From NCBI GenBank assembly GCA_006503535.1, contig QYRS01000002.1:4340001-4404000 (forward strand): a DNA stretch of 64,000 nt. The letters run 5' to 3'. The notes below the pieces were generated by a model. That model saw nothing but the letters and a program-made list of their open reading frames with translations, did no database searches and had not been told where the DNA came from. This DNA is from Arthrinium phaeospermum. Its lineage: Eukaryota; Ascomycota; Sordariomycetes; Amphisphaeriales; Apiosporaceae. This document shows, piece after piece, positions 10,748-20,958 of the stretch. Every line of letters begins with the position of its first letter. Within the stretch, counting starts at the first letter, position 1. The position numbers were made by a program, and so were the translations under genes.

Positions 10748-11572
10748 ATGGAAGCCAATCCGCAATCCCCCAGTCTCATCACTCGGCTCCTTGTTGTCCT
10801 CTTCGTGTCCATTAAGAATCAGAAGTACCTCCGGCGGCTATGGAAAGCTTCTCCTGGCTTACTGTCCGTGGGAGATATGTGCATCAAAGTGAAGCCGTTC
10901 CCGAGCTTGGCGGAAGCTGATGCCATGCGATACATTGCCGAGCACACCTCCATCCCCGTGCCAAAGGTGCATTGCGCTTTCATCCACAACGGCAGCACGT
11001 ACATTGTGATGAGCAAGGTGAAAGGAGAAATGGCATGGCATGGGTGGAAAAGCCGCAGCGAGCAGTCAAAAACAAAAACCCTGGCCCAGCTCCGCGGCAT
11101 GGTTTCAGAGCTTCGCTCCGTGCCTCCTCCCACTGGGGCAAGCGTTGGTGCGGTCTGCGGTGGCCCCTTTTACGACTGCCGGCTCCCCTCCAAACTGTTT
11201 TGGGGCCCGTACGCCACGACGCGCGACTTCCACCAAGCCCTGGCGGGCGACGCGGACATTGATACGGCGTATGAAGATCTTCCTGGCGACGTCGTGGAGC
11301 TCTTTGGGTTTTACCGACAAGCAGATACCAAGCTTGTCCTGACGCACGGGGATCTGAGCAGCCTCAATATCATGGTGGAAGGGGACGAGGTTGTGGGCAT
11401 CCTGGATTGGGAAACGGCCGGCTGGTTTCCGCCGTACTGGGAGTATACTTGTGCCAAATATGTCAACCCCCAGAATACCTTTTGGGCAGAGGAGGTGGAC
11501 AAGTTCTTGGAGCCGATGCCACTGGAGCTGAAGATAGAAGGGATCAGACAGAAGTACTTCGGAGCTCTCTAA
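10748..11572 (+). CDS. Aminoglycoside phosphotransferase-fold kinase (APH family)
   Basis: A single-exon gene of 274 codons from the ATG at 10748. It has the APH/choline-kinase fold signature: the catalytic loop HGDLSSLN at residues 200-207 (His200, Asp202, Asn207) and the metal-binding DWE at 220-222, followed by a typical segment rich in Trp and Pro. The N-terminal lobe carries a Lys in VKP near residue 48 and a Glu near residue 56. The family transfers phosphate from ATP to small molecules or, in some members, proteins. In fungi these are numerous, cytosolic and mostly without known substrates; an antibiotic-resistance role should not be assumed. Length is normal for the fungal single-domain type. 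The family call is secure, the substrate unknown. Confidence 0.88.
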   Translation: MEANPQSPSLITRLLVVLFVSIKNQKYLRRLWKASPGLLSVGDMCIKVKPFPSLAEADAMRYIAEHTSIPVPKVHCAFIHNGSTYIVMSKVKGEMAWHGWKSRSEQSKTKTLAQLRGMVSELRSVPPPTGASVGAVCGGPFYDCRLPSKLFWGPYATTRDFHQALAGDADIDTAYEDLPGDVVELFGFYRQADTKLVLTHGDLSSLNIMVEGDEVVGILDWETAGWFPPYWEYTCAKYVNPQNTFWAEEVDKFLEPMPLELKIEGIRQKYFGAL

Positions 11573-11629
11573 TCATACATGTCTATTCATACAAATTGGC
11601 ACCAGAATTGTCGGTAACACCAGCGACCA

Positions 11630-12238
11630 TCAAGGGATAAGCTCAACCTTTGCCAACATGTCCCAAGTCGCGGCTTTGGTGGGGTCGTAGCTCTGCGACC
11701 CATCGAAGCGATGGCTGGCCTTCTTTCGCTCCACGAACCCCATCGCGGTGTCCCTGACGGATTTCCAATCCTTAGCGGATGTCCCCAAAGCTTGCCCATC
11801 GTGCATAGCGGCGAGAAGCGCCTCTCTGACCCACTCTACACAGTTCCATCCTTTCACCTCGGGCCGGACCGGCGTCTTGTCCAGGATAGCCCGAAGTCGA
11901 TTCATGTTCTTGATTTTGCCGACCACGATTCGGACCAGCAGCATAGACGTGGGCGCCATGGGGATTTCTAGTGACTCGTATTGCCACACGGATCGGGCCT
12001 TGGGCGGGTTGCCAACGAAACTCATCTTCTCTTTGGCGTGGAAGCGATGCCCTCGACTGCTATTGGCTTCCCTCTTGGGGCCAACAATAAGAGCCCAGTG
12101 ATATCTATTTAGCGTCAGCAGGTGGCCAGGCTGGTCAGAGTTAGACGGGGGAACGAACGTGTCTTCTAGTCCAGGCATGGTTGGAGCACCTCCTCGGGCG
12201 TATAAAGCAATGTAAAGACGATCCTTATTTGAAGGCAT
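11630..12238 (-). CDS. Conserved fungal protein, possible permuted papain-like fold
   Basis: A single-exon gene of 202 codons with ATG at 12238, ending 57 bases from the convergent APH gene. It resembles a widespread fungal family of unknown function (I believe catalogued as a DUF, possibly DUF6914). A strand containing YHWALIVG (His47) comes first, a second conserved-looking His pair is at 64 and 67, and a Cys sits in WNCVEW (Cys133) at the start of a helix. This order, His before Cys, matches circularly permuted NlpC/P60 or LRAT-like enzymes, where the Cys lies in an NC motif at a helix start. The catalytic reading is inference from motif order only. There is no signal peptide, so a cytosolic location is likely. 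Confidence 0.75.
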   Translation of the reverse strand: MPSNKDRLYIALYARGGAPTMPGLEDTFVPPSNSDQPGHLLTLNRYHWALIVGPKREANSSRGHRFHAKEKMSFVGNPPKARSVWQYESLEIPMAPTSMLLVRIVVGKIKNMNRLRAILDKTPVRPEVKGWNCVEWVREALLAAMHDGQALGTSAKDWKSVRDTAMGFVERKKASHRFDGSQSYDPTKAATWDMLAKVELIP

Positions 12239-12986
12239 GTTGTGATATCGTACACTTAAACTCTAGGGTGATAAGGCAGGTTCATGTAAAAAGCTGTGGA
12301 GGTTCGTGGTAATAGAAGTTTGGATACTCAGAGACTGTGATACTGAAGTGTAGATAATTTCTTATTCCAGCACCAAGCTACTACGGCAGTTATATAGCAG
12401 CACATAACTCCTGCAATTGTTCTCTTTGGGCCAACACCCGGCCTCTTGCACGCTTCGAGCGCCGCGACCCACTGCTTTACTGTGCCGCAAGTTGTGTGTA
12501 CGCGCGCGCTTACACGACAATGTAAGGCAGAGCAGCCCCCAAGTTTCGAAGAAACCAACTGCATGAACCTAGCATGCACCCAGCAGGAAACGAGGATCTT
12601 GATGATTATTTCCCTTCTCTGAAATCGTGCATCCTCGTACCAGGTGTTCATCAATTCATTTTGATAACTACGCTAGGAGTGCAATAAGCGCTGAGAGTGG
12701 GCGAACCGGGTCGCTTAATTGGCCACGACCTGAACGAGGCGCAGCGAGTCGCTTGCGGTCGGATCCGTTGAGCCTGAAAGACCGCGGCTTCCGTGATGCA
12801 GGCGGGTTTCAAACCCATAAACCTATTAGAAGTATATTGGGTGCAGGAGGGCCAAAACCTCATATTGTGGATTAAGCATCAGCTTCCCGATTGTCAACCT
12901 CCATTGTCGTCCTCGATACCATCCTAAAGACTCCCACTGATCCCTCCTGTCATCGCCCAGTTCCGTAGTGCTCGTGGGCTACTGCA
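12239..12986. other. Intergenic region, nothing recognised
   Basis: About 750 bases with no convincing open frame. A short GGGTTTCAAACCC palindrome near 12806 resembles a tRNA T arm, but no other tRNA arms surround it. Confidence 0.5.
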
Positions 12987-14046
12987 TCAGTCAAACCGCT
13001 CAGCCACCTTCAGCATCAGAGCCTGTCCAAAATCGGGAGAGGTCTGCACGACGGGCTGGAACTCGGGGCATTTCGCCAGATCCTCCACTATACAGGCGCA
13101 GTAGTGAACTAGCATCGATCGAAGTTTATCCCCCTCCTGGGTGTTCTCGAAAACGAACTGGACAAGACAAAGGATGTCGACCATACGACTCTCGTAGACT
13201 TGGGAATCCCGGAGGTAAAGGTAAATTCTGTGCATCGATTCCTTTCCCAAGTCGTTGATATCGTACTTGTCCGCCAGTACGTAAAGCTTTGCGTGGGTGA
13301 GGAGTACAGTAGTAAAGTCTTCCTCAGGCTTCCCAATTGTTCTCTCACGGATCATGTTGCTGTCAAGACGGGTCCAATCTGAGGTTTCGGTGAAAGCCCG
13401 GATCAGGGCAGCAGTTTTGCTTTTACCTGACCAGCAGGCAATACATGAATCAAGCACAATCGGCTGCAAACATTCGTGACATAGGTATGCCAAATATCGC
13501 TGATTGCACGTGTTGCATTTGCCCCAAAAACCACCTTCCTCAGTACTTCTACCCGGACGACCAACTTCGCAATTGCCACAACGCGCAGTGTCTGTCTTAT
13601 GGCGGATGTTGTAGAGTGACTTCTCGGACTGGTTTGGCAAATCGTTGACAGGACCAGCTTGACTCGAGGGGCTTGATGCGTCAAGCGGGAGATGGGGTTC
13701 GGGCGTCTCGTAGTCATGCGTGTAAGCCCACTGAGTGAAACAAACGAAGGTTCCGTGATCGATATCGTCCCAGACTACGCGGCCCTCTCGCGCTTCCTTC
13801 ATGTCGCCATCGATCAGTGCTTTCAGTGGCTCAGACAGATGGGCAATCGCTTCGGCATGAACCAGAGATTCTGTTGCGCTGGACCCAACGACAAACGTGA
13901 TGATGCGGGAGCGGATAAAGCTGTTCGTACCATATTAGCAGCTTGGTCATGGAAGTATCAAAAGCAGCATCAGGAATGTTGCGGATAGAATCGACGACCG
14001 AAATAATGGGAACTTACTTGCCGAACTCCTCAAAAGGTGCCGACAT
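12987..14046 (-). CDS. BTB/POZ protein with four CxxC pairs (paralogue 1)
   Basis: A two-exon gene. Exon 1 is 14046-14018 (29 bases, ATG at 14046) and exon 2 is 13920-12987, joined across a 97-base GTAAGT/CAG intron; the product is 320 residues. The BTB domain spans about residues 11-90, with a strand of the ITFVVG type, the VHAE segment, the DGDMKEA turn and the WDDID/FTQWAYT helix typical of fungal BTB proteins. A central insert holds four CxxC pairs (C124/127, C145/148, C157/160, C169/172), enough for two zinc-ribbon-like sites. The C-terminal 140 residues are helical and end in a conserved region also present in the paralogue at 31814-33058. BTB proteins usually dimerise or bind cullin-3; no Kelch, MATH or DNA-binding domain is present. 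Partners are unknown. Confidence 0.85.
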
Positions 14047-15274
14047 CTTTGCTAGTTCTACCAGATGGAGGACTTGACAGATTCGGATTACCAAAGGAAG
14101 GATGAAGGTGGTAATTGAGAGATTGGTAGATCTTGGGTTGCGGTGTCCTTTTTTTCCTTCGTTACGACCACCTGTGGTGGAGCGCGAGGAAAGAAGAGGT
14201 TGGATGATTGTGAATTTCGGGATTCACTTGAGGACTTTTCAGTCGTTTGTTGTTGAGCAGGGTGCACCAACCTGCTACGTGAATCAGCGTACTTACATTC
14301 AATTAAACCTCTTTTTAAAAGGTCGCAGCTTCCCTTGAATACGTTCCTGCAGCCCACTGTTTATTATTGCAAGCTGCCTCCAGAGGTCTACCTCTCAGTT
14401 TTGGCGTCTGCTGTGTTAGCACAACGACAGATGCAAGGCTGCAGTGAAGCTTAGCATGCTTTGATTGTACTTGTCCACAGATGATGGCTTAGATGAGCGG
14501 CCCTATACGTGACCTTGCAGCGGCAAGGGCGTATGCTACGCTTAAGTCGTTTTCTCTGTCCTCCCCTGAAGATAACGTCCTTCGATCTGCCTCAAAGTAA
14601 GAAGTAACTCTTGAAATATCACTGGCGTACAGACCACCCATGAGGGAAATCCAGAAACTGATACTAACCAAATGTTCCGAGACAAATGTGGCCAGAGATT
14701 GTGTGACTATGCAAGCCTGATACCCAGCGTGACTCCAAACCAATGAAAACTCCCAAATTCAAGCAAGCGAGACCTGCGTCCCCAACCGTCCAGAACGCCC
14801 ATCAACCCTGCTTCATTACCTGATGCAGTTTGAGCGTCCTGCTCAAAGGATTGCTTACTGGATGCAAACTGATAACCCCTGAGCAAGAGTGTTTAGGGTA
14901 CACATGCTAGTTTCGCTTATATGCACGGCCTCCCGCAAAACCTTGTCTTTGATTCAACGACAGAGAACTGTGTGGTGGGCGGACGACTCAATACAGGCTA
15001 CCGTATTATGAACGGAGCAGCCAGCTGCAGAAACACCGAGCCAATCATCACTAGTGCTGACATCTTTCGGCGCGTTTGGGTCCTTAAAATCCAGGCAAAA
15101 CTTCAGGCATCGAGTTAGTCGGTGCTCACTTTAAGTAGTAGTCTATAAGCGGATTGAAATACCGCTTACCCCGCCAGTCTGGTGCACTGTCAATGGCAGC
15201 ATCCCATCTTCCATCAACCTTCGTGTGCCCAGACAAATTGACGTGTTCAAAGTAACTCTGCACCTGCCAACACC
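14047..15274. other. Intergenic region, nothing recognised
   Basis: About 1.2 kb of divergent intergenic DNA between the BTB gene and the HET gene. Only short open frames occur and I see no RNA gene or clear repeat. Confidence 0.5.
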
Positions 15275-16972
15275 ATGCGGCTCATTGACGTCGAAACACT
15301 CCAGCTGCACGAGTTCCAAGACGGAACAGCGATTCCTAACTATGCTATCCTTTCCCACACCTGGTCGGGCCGCGAGATCACGCTGCAGGAGTATGAGCAA
15401 CTTCTCACCTGCGAACCGAGCGCGCATCCCATTCACCTCAAACGAGGGTACCACAAGATCGTGTTGGCCTGCAGGGCCGCCGAAGATCAAGGGATCCGTT
15501 GGTGCTGGGTTGATACTTGTTGTATCGACAAGAAGAGCAGTGCTGAGCTCACAGAGGCGATCAACTCCATGTTCAAATGGTACCTCCAGGCCGCTGTCTG
15601 CTTGGCGTATCTGGACGACTTGGAGGTGATGACAGAAACCCAGCATAGGATCGGACGAGCCCCGTTCATGGAGGACTGTCGTTGGTTTACTCGGGGCTGG
15701 TGTCTACAGGAACTCATCGCCCCTGGGAAACTTATTTTTTACGACAAGCAGTGGAATGCTGTGGCGTACAAGTCAGATATCCCGGAGTTCCTTTCGGATA
15801 TCACAGGTATCGCACAGAGTGTCTTGGAAGACCCAACCGGGCTTTCCAGAACTCCTGTTGCGTGCCGCCTCTCATGGGCAGCCAACAGGAAGACTACTAG
15901 AGTTGAAGATCAGGCCTACTGCCTCCTAGGCATCTTCAACATTAATATGCCGTTACTGTATGGCGAAGGACCAAAGGCGTTCTTGCGGCTCCAGCAGGAG
16001 ATCCTGTGCCAAGATGGCGACCTGTCTCTCTTCGCTTGGGACCCTGACCCCGACCAACAGGGAACATACATGGATATGTTTGCACCATCTCCAGTGAACT
16101 TCGCGTCCTCTTTCGATACCTTGACCAAGTCTGAAGGGAACTTTCATACACTAAATGTGTGCTCGGTGACGAGCCGTGGGATACAGATGTCGAAACCCAT
16201 CGCGGTGCTGGGGACTCTAGACAACCCTACCACGAGCTCATATTACTACATATCCCTGGGGTGTTACAAAACCTCCGAAGGCCCGTGGGTCCTGAAACTC
16301 CAAATGGTAGGACCCGGGGTGTACGTGCGCATGCGGCAAGAGGGCGGCTTTTGGTTCAAGAGGAATCGACTCGACATCGGCGACATCTACATATTGCCCA
16401 GTATAACCCACGCCACGACTTCTTCTATCGAGAGCTATCATCGCAGCAGCATTCGGCTTAACCCTCTGGAATTGGAAATGACCCAGTTTACGGAACCAAA
16501 CCCTGTGGAAGCGTTCGACTTCGCGAACCGCCGGTTCCTAACACGAGATCTCCCCAACTTCCGGGCCTACATCAGATACATCCCAGACATGACGAAGAAA
16601 GATAAATTCTGTGTCCTGTTATTAAAACTTGAGGATCGTCCCACCCAACCACCACAGCTATGGTTGTATCTTTTGCACTCGGACGTTTGGACTCGGGAAG
16701 TGGCTGGCAGGTACTTTGCTTCCACCGATCAACTTGTCGACCATTCGATTCTTCTGGCTGATAAGACGGATCTTGGGACTGATGGGAGCAGGCAGATCAA
16801 GGTGGGCAACTACCTCTGCTCTGCATCGTTTGAAACTGTGGAAGCTCAAGGAGAGCCTGTCCATGAAATCACAATGGTATGCACAGAGAGGAAGGATCCT
16901 GAACCTAAGAGCACCACTAGTTCAAAGGCAACCCAACGCGGACGACATGCTCAGCGGCACAAGAAAGCGTAA
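15275..16972 (+). CDS. HET-domain protein, HET-E N-terminal type, no NACHT
   Basis: A single-exon gene of 565 codons starting at ATG 15275. The HET domain occupies about residues 1-260: YAILSHTW at 23-30, WCWVDTCCID at about 76-85 and RWFTRGWCLQELIAP at about 136-150, followed by a YGEG segment near 230. This is the version found at the N terminus of HET-E/HET-D-type NLR proteins of Podospora. Here no NACHT or WD repeats follow; instead there is a 300-residue C-terminal region without a recognised domain and a basic tail. HET domains trigger cell death in heterokaryon incompatibility. The gene lies only 177 bases upstream of a small membrane protein gene in the same direction, which may be a partner. 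The HET call is secure; the role in incompatibility is inference. Confidence 0.93.
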   Translation: MRLIDVETLQLHEFQDGTAIPNYAILSHTWSGREITLQEYEQLLTCEPSAHPIHLKRGYHKIVLACRAAEDQGIRWCWVDTCCIDKKSSAELTEAINSMFKWYLQAAVCLAYLDDLEVMTETQHRIGRAPFMEDCRWFTRGWCLQELIAPGKLIFYDKQWNAVAYKSDIPEFLSDITGIAQSVLEDPTGLSRTPVACRLSWAANRKTTRVEDQAYCLLGIFNINMPLLYGEGPKAFLRLQQEILCQDGDLSLFAWDPDPDQQGTYMDMFAPSPVNFASSFDTLTKSEGNFHTLNVCSVTSRGIQMSKPIAVLGTLDNPTTSSYYYISLGCYKTSEGPWVLKLQMVGPGVYVRMRQEGGFWFKRNRLDIGDIYILPSITHATTSSIESYHRSSIRLNPLELEMTQFTEPNPVEAFDFANRRFLTRDLPNFRAYIRYIPDMTKKDKFCVLLLKLEDRPTQPPQLWLYLLHSDVWTREVAGRYFASTDQLVDHSILLADKTDLGTDGSRQIKVGNYLCSASFETVEAQGEPVHEITMVCTERKDPEPKSTTSSKATQRGRHAQRHKKA

Positions 16973-17149
16973 TCTCGACAGCTTTGATATTCGGCAATAG
17001 AAAAAGCAACGTCTCGTTTAGTTGTCCTTCCAGTGCGGGGTGAGTGGGGGCGAAAACGCCAACACGTATTGTACTTCACTACCTCAAACCCGACGTGGCA
17101 GCCTTGGTATCTTAGATTTGTACGTGACCCCCGCCCGTGCCTTGTCGAC

Positions 17150-18103
17150 ATGGAGCCCCGGATCGAGATGGAACCAATGCAAATGCCAGTGCCCCAAAAA
17201 TCTGATGAGGCTGAGTCGGAAGGACTGATGCCGCCTCGCAACCTCACCTTCATCGACGTACCCCGCCCGACGCGAAAAGACAGCCAGGGCCGCCTGCTGG
17301 CCCACCGCCACCGCGGCACCGGCACTGGTACACCCGTGTCCGAGTTGGAGTGCATTCGCATCCTTCACAGGCCAATGCGCCCGAGTCTGGCGGATGTTGT
17401 AGCCAACCCCCACGTCGGCGCCTACGTGGTGATGGGCATCGTGGACGCCACGACGGGCGCGACCCGCGAGTGTCTGCAGCTCCTTTGCACCGACGACGGC
17501 CGCTCCAGGGACATGATCGTGTCGATGCACGCCGCGGTACGCGCTTTACGTCCGTGGTATGTGCGCTGGTTCACGCTCAAGAGCGTCGGCGGCTTCGGGG
17601 TATACGAATGCCATCAGACGAACCACAACGGCACTGGTAGCGGCGTCGGCTATCATACCGTCTTACAAGTCTCGGAGGCCACCCGCTTGAGCTTGTTGGG
17701 GCTGTACTACGACTTCGTGGCTCAGCGGCGCGATGCCAATGAGTGCTGGAAGCTGTGGGTACATCAGCACTTCAACGCCGGGGACGAACACCCCGGCGCG
17801 CGCAGGCTGGGCCTTCAGCTGTTGCTCCGGTGGTCAGTGCGCAAGATCGTCGCCTATGTCACTACTCCAGTACTTGCTAGCTTGGTCTTTGGGTTTACAT
17901 ACACATTCGCTGTTACCGGACCGGACATTGACAGGGTAGCCGTGCTTCAGACGGCTTGGACCGTGGCATCTTACATTGTTACCACAGCTGGCGGTAAGGC
18001 CTCAAATTACCATGGGGATCTCTTCGCGGTTGACTAATACGCTCTTTATATATCAGTTGTATTCGCTGTACTTGCTGCCATCACCAGTTTGCGGGATCAT
18101 TGA
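17150..18103 (+). CDS. Small protein with C-terminal two-helix membrane hairpin
   Basis: A two-exon gene: 17150-17993 and 18057-18103, with a GTAAGG/CAG intron that contains a TGACTAATAC branch-like site. The product is 296 residues. I chose the ATG at 17150; an in-frame GTG further upstream is unlikely as a start. The N-terminal 60 residues are disordered and rich in Met, Pro and Glu. Residues about 70-220 form a soluble domain with the look of fungal domains seen next to or fused with recognition proteins. Two hydrophobic helices (about 234-256 and 263-290) end the protein. Without the last intron the second helix would be cut short, which supports the splice. It follows the HET gene closely and could be a membrane-targeted partner. 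Function is unknown. Confidence 0.78.
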
Positions 18104-18298
18104 GCGGATAATCAACGAGGCTTTTTCAGGTGGCCTGCTCGCCATCGACTTGTTATTGGTCTCTCGTGCATTTTGAAGAAGTCAATCAGTAATAGCCAAT
18201 TGTTCACAAATTGGTAAACAAATTATATAGTATGAAAAGAAATAACAACCCAATCCGTCCACGATTTCGATACCACCCCCATATTTAACCCGAACCCC

Positions 18299-18867
18299 CT
18301 ATTTCTTCTCGGGGATGAAGTCGGCCAGCATGCTCGCCGCCTCGGCGCCCGCCTTGATGACCTCCTCGGCGTTGGCGCCCAGGTCGCTCTCGCAGATGGT
18401 CCAGACGCCCGAGGCGGCGTGCAGGGCGCGCGCGACGTCGTCGCCGTGGCAGCCGACAAGGGTGTTGAACTTGGCGATGACGCCCGTGCCGGCGTCGTCG
18501 AGCTGCGCCTGCCAGTCCCGCGGGTTGCACCAGTTGAGCGGCGCCGTCTTCTTGCCGCGCAGGTTGTCGATGAAGCCGCCGCCCCCTGGAAACCGATTAG
18601 TCAACGTCTTCTGGGACGAGATCCTCGCCACTAAGGCACGAAGGGCAGCAAAAGGTGGAACTTACACTCGCCGTTGCCCTGAGCAGAGCTCATGAGGTTG
18701 TTGGGCACGTAGACGCCCACGTACGGGAACGTCGGGTGGAACTTGTAGGCGCAGTAGGCTTTGCCGCCGTCGCGCTGCACGAGGTCATTTAAGGTGTTGT
18801 TGAGGGGCGCGGCAGAGGCGAGGCCGACAAGGCCAGCGACGAGGAGAGAACCGAAAGTGAACTGCAT
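18299..18867 (-). CDS. Small secreted protein, four Cys, effector-like
   Basis: A two-exon gene: 18867-18666 and 18585-18299, with a GTAAGT/CAG intron of 80 bases. The product is 162 residues. A signal peptide of about 20 residues (positive-poor start, hydrophobic core, ASAA before Pro21) is clear. The mature protein carries four cysteines (C39, C87, C113, C132), probably two disulphides, and a propeptide-like start that ends near the Lys/Arg-containing QRDGGK segment. Small, secreted and Cys-containing proteins without a known domain are usual candidates for effectors or surface proteins. No known fold is recognised. Location outside the cell is well supported; the function is unknown. Confidence 0.85.
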
Positions 18868-19942
18868 CGTGATGTTTGTTGGATGTCTTGGAGACTTGAA
18901 GGGAGTTCTTAAGGTAAAGGGATGATGGGATCGGAAGGTAGATCTAGGGATTGCTGGCTTCGAGGACTGTAATGTGCCGAGGAAAGGACGGGAGTATACT
19001 GGGAATCATCTTGCACTTTATATCCATCATGGTTATCGCCTGGTGCGTCTTTACCCAGGCTAATTTTTTACTGCTGCTGGTATCATGATAGTGCTCAATC
19101 TCCAAGGAATTACTGCATCACGGCGATCTTTGCCAATATCCCATCGAAACCACACCGAAATCAGCGGGCGACGAGGTTTGTCTATATGCTTACTGTGGTT
19201 AGTGCGAGATCTACACAGTTGGTGGTGGATCGGTAGTGGCATTGTCCCAGTAAGTAATCAACAGAAGCCCGGCCCATTCCGCCGCTATTCACGTCGCCGT
19301 TCATTTCTGCCGCATTTGTGGAGCCCGAAGACCCGCTTGGCATGGAGCTTGTGTCTACTGTGGCATGTTATTAATAGTTGCCCGCCCGCAAGATGAAGGG
19401 CCTGGACATGCCGATCGCAAGTTTGCCCCACCTTCAGCCGTAGCGGGTGAACCAGTTGGAAAGACACTCGAGCCCGGATAAGTAAGGCCATTTTCATAGA
19501 ACTTGGGGAAATGCTACTTAGTCATACAACAAGAAAAGGTAAAACATGTGAAACCATGCCCTTCTGTGATTCGCCCTTGACCCGAGAAGGATTACATCCG
19601 CCGAGGTGCACTTTAGAACCACGACGCTTAGCGTCTGTGAAGAGTAGAACATGACTTCACCTGCTCGATACGTCAAGAGTCTTTGGGAGCTAGCAGTGGC
19701 AAGGCGTAACAGAAACGTATCTGTGATGCGGCCAAGCAAAGGCCTTTTATTGTTTTCCTATGGAGGTTGCTATCCGCCCCCACAAACATATGCCAATGAG
19801 TGCAGCACCAGAAGTAACTATCTAGAAGCTGTATACTTATGAGCCAAAGCCATAGCAAAATCGTATGCTCATCAGACTAATGGACTCCCCAGAAATGCAG
19901 AGCAATCTTCTCGCAAGCTCCATAGCAATGTGTAACCAATAA
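18868..19942. other. Intergenic region, nothing recognised
   Basis: About 1.1 kb. The first 200 bases form the likely promoter of the secreted protein gene, with a TATA-like sequence near 19015-19025 on the minus strand. I see no gene, repeat or RNA feature in the rest. Confidence 0.45.
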
Positions 19943-20958
19943 TCAGGGATTGGCGTCATGAGATTGACGTTCCTGTCCCTCTATGCGGTCGGGCGTAGCT
20001 AATCTGTTTCATGTGTTAGCACATTTACTGTGGGTTTGTGGAATGTCGGTTTGGGGATGCCATGCGTACCTTTGCAATAAATGACCTTGCGAATCATCGC
20101 AAGTCGGGCCCGTCCGCGCCCACCAGTTGAGTTCTGGCCATCAAGATCGCGCTCCTGCTTAGCAAGGTTCAACGGCGACATCGTCTTCTTGCCGCCGAAA
20201 ATCGAGTACTTGCAGTTTGAGACCATGTGCTTCTTGCACAGATTGCCCTTGTTGATAAGTGTCGAGGTGATGTCGAGGGGAAGGCGGCGATGAATAGACT
20301 GAGCCAGGGCCGAGAGCCGGCGCTTGCCGGGGTGGTCGGGGTCGGGACAGGCCTCGGCGTCATTGTCCAAGAGGGCCTCGAGGACCTCCTTCCACTGCTT
20401 CATCATGTTGACGTCGGTGGTCTCGGCCATCTCGTTCAGCAGCCAGTGGATGGGTGCCAGCTGCGGTGACGGCTGCACCATGTTCACGAATCCGCCCGGC
20501 TGGTTGTCGGCGCCAGCCTTGATAAGTGCCTTGGCCATGATCGGCTGGCGGTGGTTGATGGAAATGATCAACTCGGTCGTCTTAGGCGGGAGCTGCATCG
20601 GCCACGAAGTGAAATAGCTGCCAGCAGTGCCGGTGGGGGTGTCGTATGGATTGTTGTTCACAATAAGGTTCGGCTCCATCTTGAGCATGCGCTCGAGGGT
20701 CTCGACACGCCCGTGGCGTGCTGCGTAGACTAGGGCTCTGGTGTGGCCGTACGGGTGGTAGAGGGCTGGAAGGAGTCCCTCGTACAGGTTCTTGCACGTG
20801 AGGGCAAGGCTGTGAAAGTCGTACAGATGAAGGTACCAGAGGATCTTGTTGAGCACCTCCTGGGGGATCTTGTGCGGGAAGATTCCGCCTTTGGCCGATG
20901 AACCGTCGTCGACCTTGAGCGCGATCTGGGAGTTCTTGCTGTCACTGTTGGAAGCCAT
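19943..20958 (-). CDS. F-box protein with ankyrin-like repeats
   Basis: A two-exon gene: 20958-20070 and 19998-19943. The intron has a GTACGC donor, a perfect TGCTAACAC branch site and an ATTAG acceptor. Reading through it would give a slightly different C terminus, but the branch site makes splicing likely. The product is 314 residues from the ATG at 20958; a TTG further upstream is not a credible start. An F-box-like helix set covers residues about 27-68 (FPHKIPQEVL followed by a leucine-rich segment and CKNLYEGLLP). Degenerate ankyrin repeats follow from about 70 to 240. Such proteins are probable substrate receptors of SCF ubiquitin ligases. The substrate is unknown. The region upstream is purine-rich on the plus strand, a pyrimidine tract for this gene. 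Confidence 0.85.

Noticed and set aside
12790..12850. GGGTTTCAAACCC palindrome resembling a tRNA T arm
   Set aside because: No acceptor, D or anticodon stem can be drawn around it, and no T-run follows.
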